From Hybos culiciformis (Eukaryota > Arthropoda > Insecta > Diptera > Hybotidae): a DNA stretch of 64,000 bases. Location: positions 106,735 through 170,734 of the forward strand of contig CAXFZM010000342.1 in NCBI GenBank assembly GCA_964007475.1, read 5' to 3'. The notes beneath the pieces were generated by a model. The model was given only the letters and a program-made list of their open reading frames with translations. It did not search any database and had not been told where the DNA came from. Of this stretch, positions 32,037 to 43,379 are shown piece after piece (position 1 is the first letter of the stretch; each line of letters opens with the position of its first letter). The position numbers and the translations under genes are program-made.

Positions 32037-33914
32037 AAAAATAATAAAAAATTATTTTCTTTTAAGAAATTTTTATTATTTCTCGGGAAATAAAAATATT
32101 TATGATGAAAAAAAAAAAAAAACTGAAAAATAAATTTCTTCTTATTCTCAACAAAAGTCTGATTGTGTGAAAATAAAAAAAAAAAAAATTAAAAATAAAA
32201 ATTTTAAAAATAAAAAAAAAATTAAATTAGAAAATAAGAGTGAAAGTGGAAATTGCTAATTATTTGAAAAAAAAAAAAAGAAAAAAAAAAAAACCAAAAG
32301 GGAGGAGTTGCTTGAAAAAGTTTAAAACTTAGATTGGATAAAAATTTGGACTAAAATAAAAATTAAAATTAAAATAGAAAATTAAAATAGAAAATAAGAG
32401 TGAAAATAAAAATTACTAATTATTTGAAAAAAAAAAAAAAAAAAAACAAAAGGAAAAATTGCTTGAAAAAAAAAAAATTTAAAACTTAAATTAAATAAAA
32501 ATTTGGACTAAAATAAAAAATTTTTGGAGAAAGTGCCTAAAAAAATTTACTTACAAAAAAAAAAAAAAAGAAAAGGAGGGAAAATTTACCTACCTGAAAA
32601 TTTTACTGCTTGAAAATAATAATTAATATAACAAAAACAAAATACAATAAAAATTAATTATAGAAAAATAGAAAAATAATAGCGGTTAAAAATAGGGCGG
32701 CTAAAACGAAAAAAAAAAAAAAAAGAGATAAATCTTTGAAGGTGACACCTCAACATCAAATCCAATGATAAATTAAAGTCACTGGAAAATAAAAGTGGAA
32801 AAATAATTAAAAAGAAAAAACCGTTACTAAAGAAAACAAATAATTTTTGAAACAAATAATTTTTGAAAAAAAAAAAAAAGAAAAAAGAATTTTATATTAC
32901 AAAGAAAATGTTCCTTTTTTTTCTGAAAAAAAAAAAAAAAAAAAGACTATCAGTGAACTAAAAATATAACTTTCAGAAAAAAAAAAAGAAAATAAAAAAA
33001 AAAAAAAAAAATTTTTAAACAAAAATTTTTTAATTCCATTATTAAAAATACTGATGCTAGCCTTTATTTCTTTTAAAATTTTAGGGCAACAAGCTACATC
33101 AAAAATAACAATATCAAAAATACAATATCTACTTACAACAGCAACATTAACAGTGCCCTGTTACAACAATAACAACTGCAAGCAACAGCAATAATTATTA
33201 AGCATAACACAACAACAACATAATGCATGAAACAACATAGATATTATCGACAGAGAAGATATAAAACAAACTAATTAAGAAAATTTAACAAGGTCAGATG
33301 ACATTTACATAAAATAAATTAAATTTTTTGTACATCAAACAAATTTTTTGGTATTTAATTTTAAATTTTTTTTAATAACTTTTATGAACTTTAAATGAAA
33401 AGTTTTAAATTTTTTTTTTCTTGGTAAAAGTTTTTATTAATTTTAAATGAAAATTTTTTTAGAACATTTCTCTATTAACTTCAGATAAAAAATTTTTTGA
33501 AATTTTTTTTTGGAAGTTCTTTTATTAATTTTAAATGAAAATTGTTTTGGTACATTAATTTATTAACTTTTTAATAATTTTAATAATTTTGAATGAAAAT
33601 TTTTTTAAATAATTATAAATGAAAGTTTGTGAAATTTTTTTTTACTATAGTATAAGTATATTATTTATTTGAGAAACAAATTATACTAAAAATCATTATA
33701 AATCTAATTAAATACAAACATAATTAAAGGATCCTAATATATTTCATGTATCGACATTGTATCCAATTTGTTATTCGAGCACAAGTAATTAAAATAAACT
33801 CCGTTAATATTCTACAATGATTCAATCTTTTACTGCAAATTCAAAATGTTTAGTTAACGTGAACTAAACAAAGAAGAAAATCGTTTTTAAATAAATTAAA
33901 TTAATTTCAAGTTC
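32037..33914 (+). other. Long A-rich leader of the gypsy element
   Basis: Nearly 1.9 kb between the primer-binding site and gag, with many A runs and short repeated words (AATTTTAAATGAAAATTTTTT, AAAATAAGAGTGAAA). There is no open frame of interest. A packaging function would be expected somewhere here. Confidence 0.6.
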
Positions 33915-35339
33915 ATGGATGATGTAGACATCAAAGAACTAATAAATATTCAGAAAGACTTTCAAAGAGCGACAAAAAGAATTTTAAAAGAAAATAAACC
34001 AATAAAAACTGAAACAGTCCAGTTAATTATAGCAGACATAATTTCCACTTATAACGGTTACGTCAAATATTTATTACAATTAAATTTAAAAGATAACGAT
34101 AACATCATTAAAAAACATGCTACATACTGTTATAGAAAATTATCAGAAAGCTTTAAAGCTACAGATACTCAAAATTTAATTCCAAAAGAAACCCTAACAT
34201 ATATAAACGATCTTGATAATTCAAATTACGATTCAATCATATTTAAAGATAGCTCAATCAAATCTAGTTTTCAAAGTTTCTCAGTATCATCTCCAACTAT
34301 TGTTATTCTCGACTCGAGTTCAGTACATTCTGACGACAACTTTCATTCAGGTCAAAATTCGAATGTAAATTCAAACTCTGATTCAGAAAACGAAGAAATG
34401 GCGGCTCTTTCCAACGTCGAATTTTTAAAACTAGCTGGTTCTCTGGTTCACAAAAATTATAGTGCGGATCCACTAACATTACAGTCATTTGTAGATTCAA
34501 TTAAACTATTAAATGGTTTAGCAACAACAGCTGAGCTTAAAACTTTACTCGCTTCTTTTACATTGACTAAATTGGAAGGTTCAGCTAGGGAAGCTATAGA
34601 TAGAAATTCGTTAAATGATGTAGACCAAATTTTAAATGACTTAAAAAATTCAATCAAACCCGAAAATTCTAAGATCATCGAAGGCAAGATAAAAGCTTTA
34701 AGGACAGACAGATATTCTCTTCAAACGTTTGCGGATAAAACAAACGAGTTAGCGGAATCATTCAAAAGGGCTTTAATACTGGAAGGTATTTCAGCAAATA
34801 AAGCTAATGAAATGACAGTAGATAAAACAATAGAAATTTGTAGGACTAACTCCAGAACTGAACTCACCAAAGCAGTCCTTGCCTCCACCAAATTTGACAA
34901 TCACAAAGAAGTAGTAGCTAAGTTCTTAGTAGAGATCGACAATCAAGCTCAGGAAAAACAAGTTTTAGCTTTTAGGTCTCAGTCAAATAGATACTCTCAA
35001 AATAAAAATTCTACTTCGTCTTCAAATAGGACAAACTTTAGAAATCTTAGAAGAAACAACCAGTTCAATAGTAGAAATTTTCAAAATTTTAATAATTCAA
35101 ATAATTCCAATAGGAATAATAATTCATCAAATAATTTTCAACCTAGGAATTTTCAAAATTCTAACCGAAATTTTTATAATAGTTCATACTCTCAACCATA
35201 TAATAATAACAATAATAATAGTCAGTATCATAACAACCAGTCCAACAATAGAAGACAAGTTAATGTACGGTATACGGGAAACTTGAACTTCCCTCAAGGG
35301 GACTTGGGGGATACCAACCGGGAAACAACGGAACAATAA
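33915..35339 (+). CDS. Gypsy gag with Asn-rich C-terminus
   Basis: An uninterrupted 474-residue frame starting at ATG 33915. Residues 1-160 are helical and then Ser/Asp-rich; about 165-345 form the capsid-like part (ALSNVEFLKLAGSLVHKN, LTKLEGSAREAI, FADKTNELAESFKRAL). From about 355 to the end it is dominated by Asn, Arg, Ser and Tyr in place of the usual CCHC zinc knuckles. Family role: packaging of element RNA. The pol frame opens at 35264 and overlaps the gag end by 76 nt in the -1 phase, so -1 frameshifting is the likely route to pol. GGGAAAC at 35320-35326 lies in the overlap but not in the canonical slippery phase. Confidence 0.9.
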   Translation: MDDVDIKELINIQKDFQRATKRILKENKPIKTETVQLIIADIISTYNGYVKYLLQLNLKDNDNIIKKHATYCYRKLSESFKATDTQNLIPKETLTYINDLDNSNYDSIIFKDSSIKSSFQSFSVSSPTIVILDSSSVHSDDNFHSGQNSNVNSNSDSENEEMAALSNVEFLKLAGSLVHKNYSADPLTLQSFVDSIKLLNGLATTAELKTLLASFTLTKLEGSAREAIDRNSLNDVDQILNDLKNSIKPENSKIIEGKIKALRTDRYSLQTFADKTNELAESFKRALILEGISANKANEMTVDKTIEICRTNSRTELTKAVLASTKFDNHKEVVAKFLVEIDNQAQEKQVLAFRSQSNRYSQNKNSTSSSNRTNFRNLRRNNQFNSRNFQNFNNSNNSNRNNNSSNNFQPRNFQNSNRNFYNSSYSQPYNNNNNNSQYHNNQSNNRRQVNVRYTGNLNFPQGDLGDTNRETTEQ

Positions 35340-35404
35340 GTCTTAGGGACGCAAATAAGACAAAAATTTTTAATAGGATTCATAATAATGTTATTTATAA
35401 AAAT

Positions 35405-37777
35405 GTGTACAACATTAACCCAAATTTTTCTGACTACGTAATTTTAAAATCAAAAGTAAATTACAGCGGTTCAAACTTTTTAATTGATACCCAAGCTGAT
35501 ATTTCATTAATTAAATTTTCTGCAATAAACCCTAAGTTTAATTTAAATTTAAACTTAAATACAAATAACATTATTAACATTACCGGAATTACTCAGAATT
35601 ATATACAAAGTATAGGGACAATTTTAATAAATTTTTTTATCCACGATATCGCAATTCCTTGCATTTTACACGTAGTACCAAACGAATTTAATATACCATC
35701 TGATGGAATACTAGGGAAAGATTTTTTAAAACATTACAGATGCGGGATAAATTACGATTCAATGAAACTTTCAATTAACACTGGCTCTAATATAATATCT
35801 TTATCAATACTAGATAGTCCTAACGAAAATGATATAATAATACCACCGCGTTGTGAAGTAAGTAGATCATTTACTTTGCCCAATAATGATTCATGTTTGG
35901 TTTTAGATCAACAAATCGCACCAGATGTTTTTATTCCAAAAACAATCGTCTCTTCGACAAATCCATTAATTCGCGTTATGAACATTTCAAACAAAGTTCA
36001 AAAAGTTTCTAAAAATTTGAAACTTAAAACAGAATCTTTAACAAACTATTCAGTTTATAAAATAAATTCCAATAACACTAACTCTACTAGAACAAAAATT
36101 TTATTAGAATCAATTTTAAAAAATACAAAATCGGAACATCAAAATAAACTTCTTAAATTGTGCGAAAAATACTCCAACATTTTTCATGTAGAAGGAGATA
36201 CGATGAGTGTAAATAATTTTTACGAACAAAAACTTAGAGTGAACGAATCTACACCGGTGTACGTGAAAAATTATAGGCTACCTTATTCTCAAAAATCTGA
36301 AATTAATAGGCAAGTTACTAAACTAATCGACAACGATCTAATTGAGCCCAGCCAATCGAACTACAATAGTCCTATTATTTTAGTTCCGAAAAAAGGCTCA
36401 GATAAAAAATGGCGCTTGTGTATCGACTACAGATTAGTTAATAAAAAACTAATTGCCGACAAGTATCCTCTGCCTAGAATAGAAGAAATTCTAGATAATT
36501 TAGGTCGAGCAAAATATTTTTCAGTTTTAGATTTATATTCTGGTTTTCACCAGGTAGCATTACATCAGGATTCACGTGACATTACGTCTTTTAGTACAGA
36601 AGAAGGTTCATTCCGATGGAAAGTTTTACCTTTCGGATTAAACATTTCACCAAACTCATTCTCTCGAATGATGGCTTTAGCCTTTTCAGGATTAACTCCT
36701 CTTAGTTGTTTTTTATACATAGATGATATTATTGTAATAGGATGTTCGGTAGAACATCATCTAAAAAATTTAGAATCTGTTTTTTCAATTTGTAATAAAT
36801 ATAATTTAAAATTAAATCCAGATAAATGTTCATTTTTCAAATCGGAAGTTTCATATTTAGGGCACAAATGTACTGATAAGGGTATTTACCCAGATGATTC
36901 GAAAATAGAGTGTGTAATAAACTATCCCAAACCTTGTGATAAGGATTCTACAAAAAGATTCGTAGCTTTCATGAACTATTATAGAAAATTCATACCCAAT
37001 TTCGCAAAATTAGCTAAACCTTTAAATCATTTAACAAAACTAAAATCAATTTTCATTTGGAATGATGAATGTGAACAATCTTTCCAAATATTAAAGAAAT
37101 CATTAACAAATCCACCCATTTTACATTACCCAAATTTTAACAAAGAATTTATTCTAACAGTAGATGCTTCGAAATACGCAGTAGGTGCAGTTCTCAGTCA
37201 GGAATATGACGGAAAAGACTTTCCAATATCATACGCTTCGAAAAGTCTAACAAAAGGAGAAATAAATAAATCAACTATTGAGAAAGAACTGACTGCTATT
37301 CATTTTGCAGTTCAGCACTACAGACCGTATATTTTCGGAACTCATTTTAAAATTCGTTCAGACCATAAACCTCTAATTTATCTTTTTTCTTTAAAAAATC
37401 CCTCTTCAAAATTAACGCGCATGAGACTTGACCTCGAAGAATACAACTTCACTACAGAATATATAAAAGGAAAATCGAATATAGTAGCGGACGCGCTATC
37501 AAGAATAACAATCGATGAACTTAAAGTATTACAGTATAATAACGAAAATGTATTAGTAGTAACTAGATCGATGCTTAACACTCAGAATAGGGATTATAAA
37601 GTTCAAAATAGTAAGCAAGAAAACCTAAGTAGTCCAAAAATAAATGTAATTGACGGTAAAAACAACTTCAAAATTCCTCAATTAATATTTACTAATTTAG
37701 ATAGGGTTCAAATATTTAAAAACAAAAAACTAATCGTCGAAATAAATAAACCAGATATAGAAATAAAGACCTACTGA
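35405..37777 (+). CDS. Gypsy pol: protease, reverse transcriptase, RNase H
   Basis: A 790-residue frame, open also upstream to 35264. The first codon given here (35405) is GTG, so the natural product is probably a frameshift fusion with gag. Protease at about residue 25: LIDTQADISLI, with Gln where Gly is usual in the active-site triad region. Reverse transcriptase: PKKGSDKKWRLCIDYR, FSVLDLYSGFHQV, LPFGLNISPNSFSRMM, and YIDD at about 438-441. RNase H starts near residue 580 (LTVDASKYAVGAVLSQ) and ends with NIVADALSRI near 700. No stops. It appears intact to the end of RNase H. Confidence 0.93.
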   Translation: MYNINPNFSDYVILKSKVNYSGSNFLIDTQADISLIKFSAINPKFNLNLNLNTNNIINITGITQNYIQSIGTILINFFIHDIAIPCILHVVPNEFNIPSDGILGKDFLKHYRCGINYDSMKLSINTGSNIISLSILDSPNENDIIIPPRCEVSRSFTLPNNDSCLVLDQQIAPDVFIPKTIVSSTNPLIRVMNISNKVQKVSKNLKLKTESLTNYSVYKINSNNTNSTRTKILLESILKNTKSEHQNKLLKLCEKYSNIFHVEGDTMSVNNFYEQKLRVNESTPVYVKNYRLPYSQKSEINRQVTKLIDNDLIEPSQSNYNSPIILVPKKGSDKKWRLCIDYRLVNKKLIADKYPLPRIEEILDNLGRAKYFSVLDLYSGFHQVALHQDSRDITSFSTEEGSFRWKVLPFGLNISPNSFSRMMALAFSGLTPLSCFLYIDDIIVIGCSVEHHLKNLESVFSICNKYNLKLNPDKCSFFKSEVSYLGHKCTDKGIYPDDSKIECVINYPKPCDKDSTKRFVAFMNYYRKFIPNFAKLAKPLNHLTKLKSIFIWNDECEQSFQILKKSLTNPPILHYPNFNKEFILTVDASKYAVGAVLSQEYDGKDFPISYASKSLTKGEINKSTIEKELTAIHFAVQHYRPYIFGTHFKIRSDHKPLIYLFSLKNPSSKLTRMRLDLEEYNFTTEYIKGKSNIVADALSRITIDELKVLQYNNENVLVVTRSMLNTQNRDYKVQNSKQENLSSPKINVIDGKNNFKIPQLIFTNLDRVQIFKNKKLIVEINKPDIEIKTY

Positions 37778-37830
37778 CACAAGAGTCAAAGGTAAGAAAT
37801 CAAGTTCATAATCAAAAGACAATTTTAGAA

Positions 37831-38189
37831 TTGTTCTTTACACAGTTAGAAGAAAAATTAAGTAGAAAAAATACAGAACAAATACAGATTTTTAATATTG
37901 ATAATATATTTGCGTTCGTAAACATAGAAAATTTTAAAGAAGTAGGTAATAAAACATTAAAGAAATTAAAAATAAACATTGTAGGCAAGCCGATAGAAAT
38001 TATAAATAAAGTAGATAAAGAAAAAATTTTATACAGATATCATAACGATCCCGTATTCGGAGGACACTCTGGTCAAAAAAGAATGTATGCGAAAATTAGA
38101 TCCACGTACTTTTGGAAAGATATGAGAAGAAACATAGTTAAATTTATTAGAAACTGTGAGCAATGTCAATTAAACAAAGCCAAAACCAG
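37831..38189 (+). pseudogene. Gypsy integrase, N-terminal part with H2C2 finger
   Basis: After a short gap the next frame carries the integrase zinc-binding domain (YRYHNDPVFGGHSGQKR, then CEQCQLNKAK) preceded by an N-terminal extension. The coding sequence is cut at 38189 by a TIR element with TSD CAG; the remaining six codons of the open frame belong to that element. Integrase coding resumes at 40298. Confidence 0.9.
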
Positions 38190-40294
38190 GGGTGGAATCA
38201 TATAACAATTGTCACCGGTCGACAATCGACAATTGTCACAAAATTTAACAATTGTTGACTTTTTGCTTCATGTAATTTTAATAGGTGGAAATCACATTTC
38301 TCATAATATTATTCAGAAATTAACGAAAAAAAAAATTTTTAATTGTCGACTTCGATCACAAACACGACCAATTCGACTTTTTTGCTTCATGAAAAAATAT
38401 CGTGAATTTTTAAATATCGTTTTAGCAAAAAATATAGTGTAGAGAATTTTTTTTAAATATTAAACCACATTTTTTCTCTCTCAATAATTTCTTAATTTAG
38501 TAAACAAACTCAAAAATTTTATACTGTATTTATGATTTTAAAACATACACTAACAAAAGGTTTTTAGTTGTATTCTTTATAATGGCAACGTGAAAATTGA
38601 TATAGAAAATTTTTTATTTCGTATGTGGTGTGGTGTTCACTTCAATTTCGCATAAATTGTGAATTTAAGGTTTTATGAAATTTTTGAAAATTACGCATAC
38701 TTATTTTACACTTTTTCATAATTGTGTTTTATTTATAATTCGTTAATCATAAATTTAACTATCTATTTAACTTATGCTTTTATGTTGATTAAAAGTACCT
38801 ACTTCTTTTTAAGATAAATTTTAAACAAATATTTCAATCAATTCATTAATTTTGGAAAAACAAAACCATTATTTTACTTCATTAAAATGTATTTATTTAA
38901 TTAAAAAATGATTATTTTCTTAACCGATTTTATTTTATTCAGAACTAAGTACTTCTGCTTGGGTCAAATTTTGTGTTAATATTTAACATACTTCGTTTGT
39001 TCCGATTCATATTTCTTCCTTGACAATATTATCTAAGAGATAAATAACATAACAATAGAATGACTTATCAAACGTGCTTCTTTAGTTTTGCATCTTTTAG
39101 CTGAGTCAAAGCAAATAATCTTCCTTGAATTATGTACATATTTACATTGGTATCTAATTCAAATTTTATAATTTTAATTTCTGATCATTATCTAGGAAAT
39201 AATACATTTTTATAAAAATTTAGGTTTTAGGAGCCATAACTAATTTAAATGATTTTTAGTGTTTAAAAAATTAAATTTAATTAGAGAATAAATTATAACT
39301 ATAAAACAATTGTTTAAGAATAAACAATTTATTTTAATTATTTTTATTAATAAGCCAAGTATTTTCTTTCAATAATGGTCAATCAGATAAAAATATTAAA
39401 CTATCAAATGGTCCAAAAATAAAAAAATTCTATAATAAATAACATTCAATAAGGCATCTTGAAAACTGCCATTCAAGGATTAAATATTAGCCCTTCTCAC
39501 CTCCTACAATTCATAAAATCGTAAATCAAAATTTTAACATGATACATTGTAGTTTTTGTTAATTTATAATTTAGAAATTAATGGCCAAATATTTAGACTT
39601 TCTTATTATTGAAGTTTTTAATTCACTTCAAAAATAAAACGTTTTATTTTTTTAAGATGCTTATAGATGTTTATTCTTTATTCAACAACAGTTTGAACCT
39701 TCGACGAAATGGAAATAATTAAAAAAAAACAAAAAAAAAAAAACGTAATCCTTATCAATGGTTACGAAATAAAATCATTTGTTGAATAAAAGTAAATTGA
39801 CATTTTATAAAAAAAAAATTTTGATTTATTAATTTATTGTTTTAAAATTGACGACCAAAAAATAGCTGTCGTTTTTATTTGATAGACAATTGTCTATAAT
39901 TTCAGTTATGTGAAGCTAAACTTTTTTTCGACAATTGTCTATTAAATTCAAAAAAAGTAGGTACATAATTTTTTTTTCTCCGCGCTCACATTTTTTTAAA
40001 TATTTTATAAATCAAAGTTCACTCTATAAATCAGTTGAAATTTTAGGTTTTTATTAAGTTTTATAACCCACACATTTACAATTTGGACTCTTCTTTTCTT
40101 GAAGTAAGCTTTACTTTGTATATATTTTCTCTTAAAGAGAGGAAATAAACTCTTTTTTTGACAGAAAGAAATATAATATACAACAGATGATGATGATTAA
40201 ATACGCGAAGCAATAATTTTCATTGTCCATACAAATTGATCGTGTTTGAAATTGTCGATTGTCACAAAAACGACAAAGTTACATAATTCCACCC
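38190..40294. mobile_element. TIR element of 2.1 kb (PIF/Harbinger-like?) with 3-bp TSD
   Basis: The left end GGGTGGAATCATATAAC and the right end, read inward, GGGTGGAATTATGTAAC match at 15 of 17 positions. Subterminal GACAATCGACAATT words occur on both sides. The 3-bp CAG lies directly outside (38187-38189 and 40295-40297), and the integrase reading frame resumes when element plus one CAG are discounted. A 3-bp duplication and G-rich start suggest the PIF/Harbinger group, but this is inference. There is no transposase frame; the interior is AT-rich non-coding with CAATTGTC palindromes near 39880-39950. Confidence 0.82.
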
Positions 40295-40297
40295 CAG

Positions 40298-41161
40298 AAA
40301 TATTGAACCCCTAACGTTAACAAAAACACCCGAAAAACCATTTGATATAGTTATTATAGACACAATAGGCCCGTTTCAAAAAACACCGCAGGGAAATCAA
40401 TATGGCATAACTCTAATGTGCAACCTAACCAAATATTTAGTAACTATTCCAGTAAAAAATAAAGAAGCAAATACTATTGCCCGTTCGATATTTGAAGAAT
40501 TTGTTCTAATATATGGCCCAATGAGAAAACTAATTTCAGATTGTGGTACAGAATACATAAATAGTATAACTTCAGAACTTTTTAAACTACTAGATATTAA
40601 ACATTCAAAGTCGACTCCATTCCATCATGAGACTGTAGGTACCATCGAACGTAATCACAGAGTTTTGAATGAATATTTGAGATCGTACATAAACGAGAAT
40701 AGGGATAATTGGGATGAATACTTAAAGTACTTTACATATTGTTATAATGTCACTCCTAACGTGAATTTCAATCTAAAATATACTCCATATGAACTTATAT
40801 TCGCTAAAGAACCAAATGTTCATGAATTCATTTTAGACAATAAGGTTGATCCATTGTACAATTTTGACAATTACATATATCAAAGAAATAAAATACAGGT
40901 TACAAACTAACCATAAAGTAGTGCAACAATTTCTACAAATAGCTAAAGAAAAAGCAAAAATTTGTTATGACCGAAAAACAAATTAAAACAATTTTAAAAT
41001 AAATGATAAAATTTTGATACGAAAAGAAAATAGAAACAAATTGGATCCGGTGTATGAAGGACCTTTTACAATTAAAGAAATATTAGGAAATAATGTAGTA
41101 GTCACAAGAAAAAATAAAGATTATACTTTACACAAAAACAGAATAATAAAATGTAATAAAT

Positions 41162-41163
<2 letters not shown>
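40298..41163 (+). pseudogene. Gypsy integrase, catalytic core and C-terminal domain
   Basis: The core has IIDTIGPFQKTPQG (Asp at 40359-40361), LISDCGTEYINSI (Asp at 40539-40541) and GTIERNHRVLNEYLRS (Glu at 40647-40649), so the DDE triad is present with 35 residues between the last two. A frameshift near 40900 and a TAA near 40983 break the C-terminal part, which continues as ILIRKENRNKLDPVYEGPFT to the end near 41163. The integrase is separated from its zinc finger by the inserted TIR element. Confidence 0.9.
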
Positions 41164-41195
<32 letters not shown>

Positions 41196-41280
41196 TGTAT
41201 TAAAATGAACTAATGAAATATATATTTATAGAAATTAAATTTAAAATACTTAATAAATAAAAAAAAAAAAAAAAAAAAAA

Positions 41281-41292
41281 AAGGAAGGGAGG
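41281..41292 (+). promoter_or_regulatory. Polypurine tract of the gypsy element
   Basis: AAGGAAGGGAGG immediately precedes the 3' LTR, after long A runs. It is the expected primer for plus-strand DNA synthesis. Confidence 0.85.
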
Positions 41293-41518
41293 TGTTGTGC
41301 AATGCACGCCCCCTTGATATTATTAGTTACAACTATTTAATGATATAATGTAGGTAGGAATCCGTTTTAGATTAAGCCATGGTACCATACTGTAGTAATA
41401 GTTATTAAGGATATATAAGTAAGTCATGATTGTGAGAAGGGAGAATAAAGTAATTATACATACATGAAGACAGACGTTTTTAATATTTTAAGTGGTCCGA
41501 TCAGGAACATTCTTAACA
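41293..41518 (+). repeat. 3' LTR of the gypsy element (226 bp)
   Basis: Same length and ends as the 5' LTR with two base differences. It is followed by the GACAA duplication and the rest of the minisatellite. Confidence 0.95.
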
Positions 41519-41697
41519 GACAATCCGACATTATCCAACGGACATTTGCCAATTCTACATTTGCCAACGGACATTTGCCAATCTTACATTTGCCAACGGA
41601 CATTTGCCAACGGACATTTGCCAACGGGCATTTGACAATCCGACATTTGACAACGGACATTTGACAATCTGACATTTGACAATCTGACATTTGACGA
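41519..41697. repeat. 15-bp minisatellite, left arm, inner part
   Basis: Continuation of the array at 31464-31793 on the other side of the gypsy element; the units here are mainly GGACATTTGCCAAC and ACATTTGCCAATCTT, then ACATTTGACAATCTG. The order mirrors 50005-50240. Confidence 0.9.
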
Positions 41698-42375
41698 ATT
41701 TTTTTGCCGTTTTACAAAAATTTTCTTTTTTTTTGGAAAAATTAGCTTTTTTTGAAAAAATTTAGCATGTTTTCGGTTAAATATTGCAGAAAAATCCTAT
41801 TATGTTGGAAAAAAACCGCAGAACACGAAGTTCGCGGTGTATTTTTTATTCACTGTGATTTATAAATATACTTACTAGCTACGACTCTGACTATTTTACT
41901 TTAGCAAGTGGAATTTTTGTTATAAGGTTGATAGAGAATTATAAAAGCCAGTTATTTTATTAATTTGGAAAAAATAAATATACGGGAATTAAGATTTATC
42001 ATTTTTACTTATTCATCTAATGAACAGGTTTCCAAACCAAAGCAGATTTGTGTTTTTAATCATTTCCTCTTTTTATGTACAAAACTTGAATGAAATCGGA
42101 CACCAATCAGGTTTTAAAATAGCCTGTAATAACCCACGACCCGACGTAAAGACATGGTGTAAGTTTGATCGATTGAGCGGTAACATATAAGCAGACAGAC
42201 AAACATACTTTAAGTTTTATATATATAAAAGAAGATAGAAGATATTTATAGTAAAAAAAATATGTAAATGTGTGTATATAAAACCATAAAGTTAGTACTC
42301 TTTATAATATTTTACTAGATGAATTAATCTAAAAATGTAGGTAAATTATTGAAAATGCAGAATTACAAAATTTTT
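41698..42375 (-). repeat. CTAG-ended interspersed repeat within the left arm
   Basis: On the minus strand the sequence runs from ATATATATAAAACTTAAAGT through GCTCAATCGATCAAACTTAC and GGTTATTACAGGCTATTTTA to GTCGTAGCTAG followed by T. It is the inverted counterpart of 48950-49990. A longer relative lies at 55330-56545. The CTAG end next to T is compatible with a Helitron-type 3' end, but no terminal hairpin or replicase is visible. Confidence 0.6.
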
Positions 42376-42414
42376 TAAAGGTTTTGAAAAAATAAATATC
42401 ATTTCGCAACGATT

Positions 42415-42965
42415 TTAAAGAGTCAAATCCTTTAAATTTAGGAATATTCGGCGTTGTTGTTGAAATTGTAAATTTATAAATTTAGTGTTGCGAATTTACA
42501 CAAATTTTTGATTTAGTTTTAACACAATTAAATTCTTAATTTGAGTAATATTTATTTTAAGATGGTAAATCTTAAACGACATAATGAGTAACTTTACGCG
42601 GCTGCTAATCAAAACGCAACACCCTTTATTTTCGTTTGAATGTACAGTAGGTTGAGCCAATTATTAAGTAAATTTAAATTGGCTCAAGTCTACTGTAGCT
42701 TCAAACAAAAATAAAAGGCATTGGCGTTCTGGTTAGCAGCCGCGTAAAAGTTATTCATTATGTTACCATATTTAAGAATTACCATCTTAACACAAATATT
42801 ATTCGAATTAAGAAAATAATTTATAAACAATAAGCTATTTTTAAAATATCTTACATTTTTCAATGAAATTAGCAACACTGAAATTAGCTTAGGACTAAAT
42901 TACTAAATTTGATCAACAACGCTCAACATTTCAATATTTTCTGCACTTGGACCTTAAAACTGACC
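42415..42965. mobile_element. Palindromic element, arms about 270 bp, Mutator-type TIR pair
   Basis: The left arm passes through TCGGCGTTGTTG, TTTAGTGTTGC, AAGATGGTAAATCTTAA, CATAATGAGTAACTT, TACGCGGCTGCTAA and AGGTTGAGCCAATT. The right arm is its reverse complement with about 80% agreement. A single arm of the same family lies at 47790-48080, immediately before the Mutator-like transposase remnant. This copy therefore looks like two terminal repeats joined back to back with the interior lost. Confidence 0.75.
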
Positions 42966-43049
42966 TTAGAGCGGAACTGACCTGTATACTGACCTGTCAA
43001 CAGGCCTTACTCATACAAAAAAAAAGGAAAAAAAAGTAACTAACCTTTG

Positions 43050-43135
43050 CGTAAAAGGCCACTTGCAGACAAAAAAAGTTAGTTTGCAGACAAAAAATTT
43101 CAGTTTGCAGACATTATACTTGCCAACTTTTATGC
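43050..43135. repeat. Short direct repeats of GCAGACAAAAAA
   Basis: Three copies of TTGCAGACAAAAAA or a close variant (TTGCAGACATT) with AGTTAGTTT/CAGTTTGC spacers. Confidence 0.55.
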
Positions 43136-43379
43136 TTTTTGCTTGCTTTTTTCTGCTTTTTTCTATAAATTTGAAAATAAACAAGATGGAAAGACTTTGT
43201 TTACACATCTTTTTTTTTTAAGTGTCAAAAAATGTGTACGGGTTTCGTTAAGGTGGCCTTAGGAATAAACCTTCGCAGACAAGTGCAGAAACGGTGTTAG
43301 GCTCTTTTAAATTGTGTATTAATTTTTCTTTCTACGGGTTGTTTTGTTTTTCGCAAACCATTTCCTGCTCTTTTTATCT

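Larger units (their letters stand above)
31794..41518 (+). mobile_element. Ty3/gypsy LTR retrotransposon, nearly complete
   Basis: Two 226-bp LTRs (31794-32019 and 41293-41518) enclose a primer-binding site, long leader, gag, pol and polypurine tract. The 5-bp duplication GACAA lies directly outside (31789-31793 and 41519-41523). The LTRs differ at only two positions, both transitions, so insertion is fairly recent. Pol is broken by the TIR element at 38190-40294 and, further on, by a frameshift near 40900 and a TAA near 40983. No env-like frame is present. Confidence 0.96.

Noticed and set aside
35320..35326. GGGAAAC as -1 frameshift site between gag and pol
   Set aside because: It lies in the overlap, but the heptamer is not in the phase required for the canonical X XXY YYZ slip.
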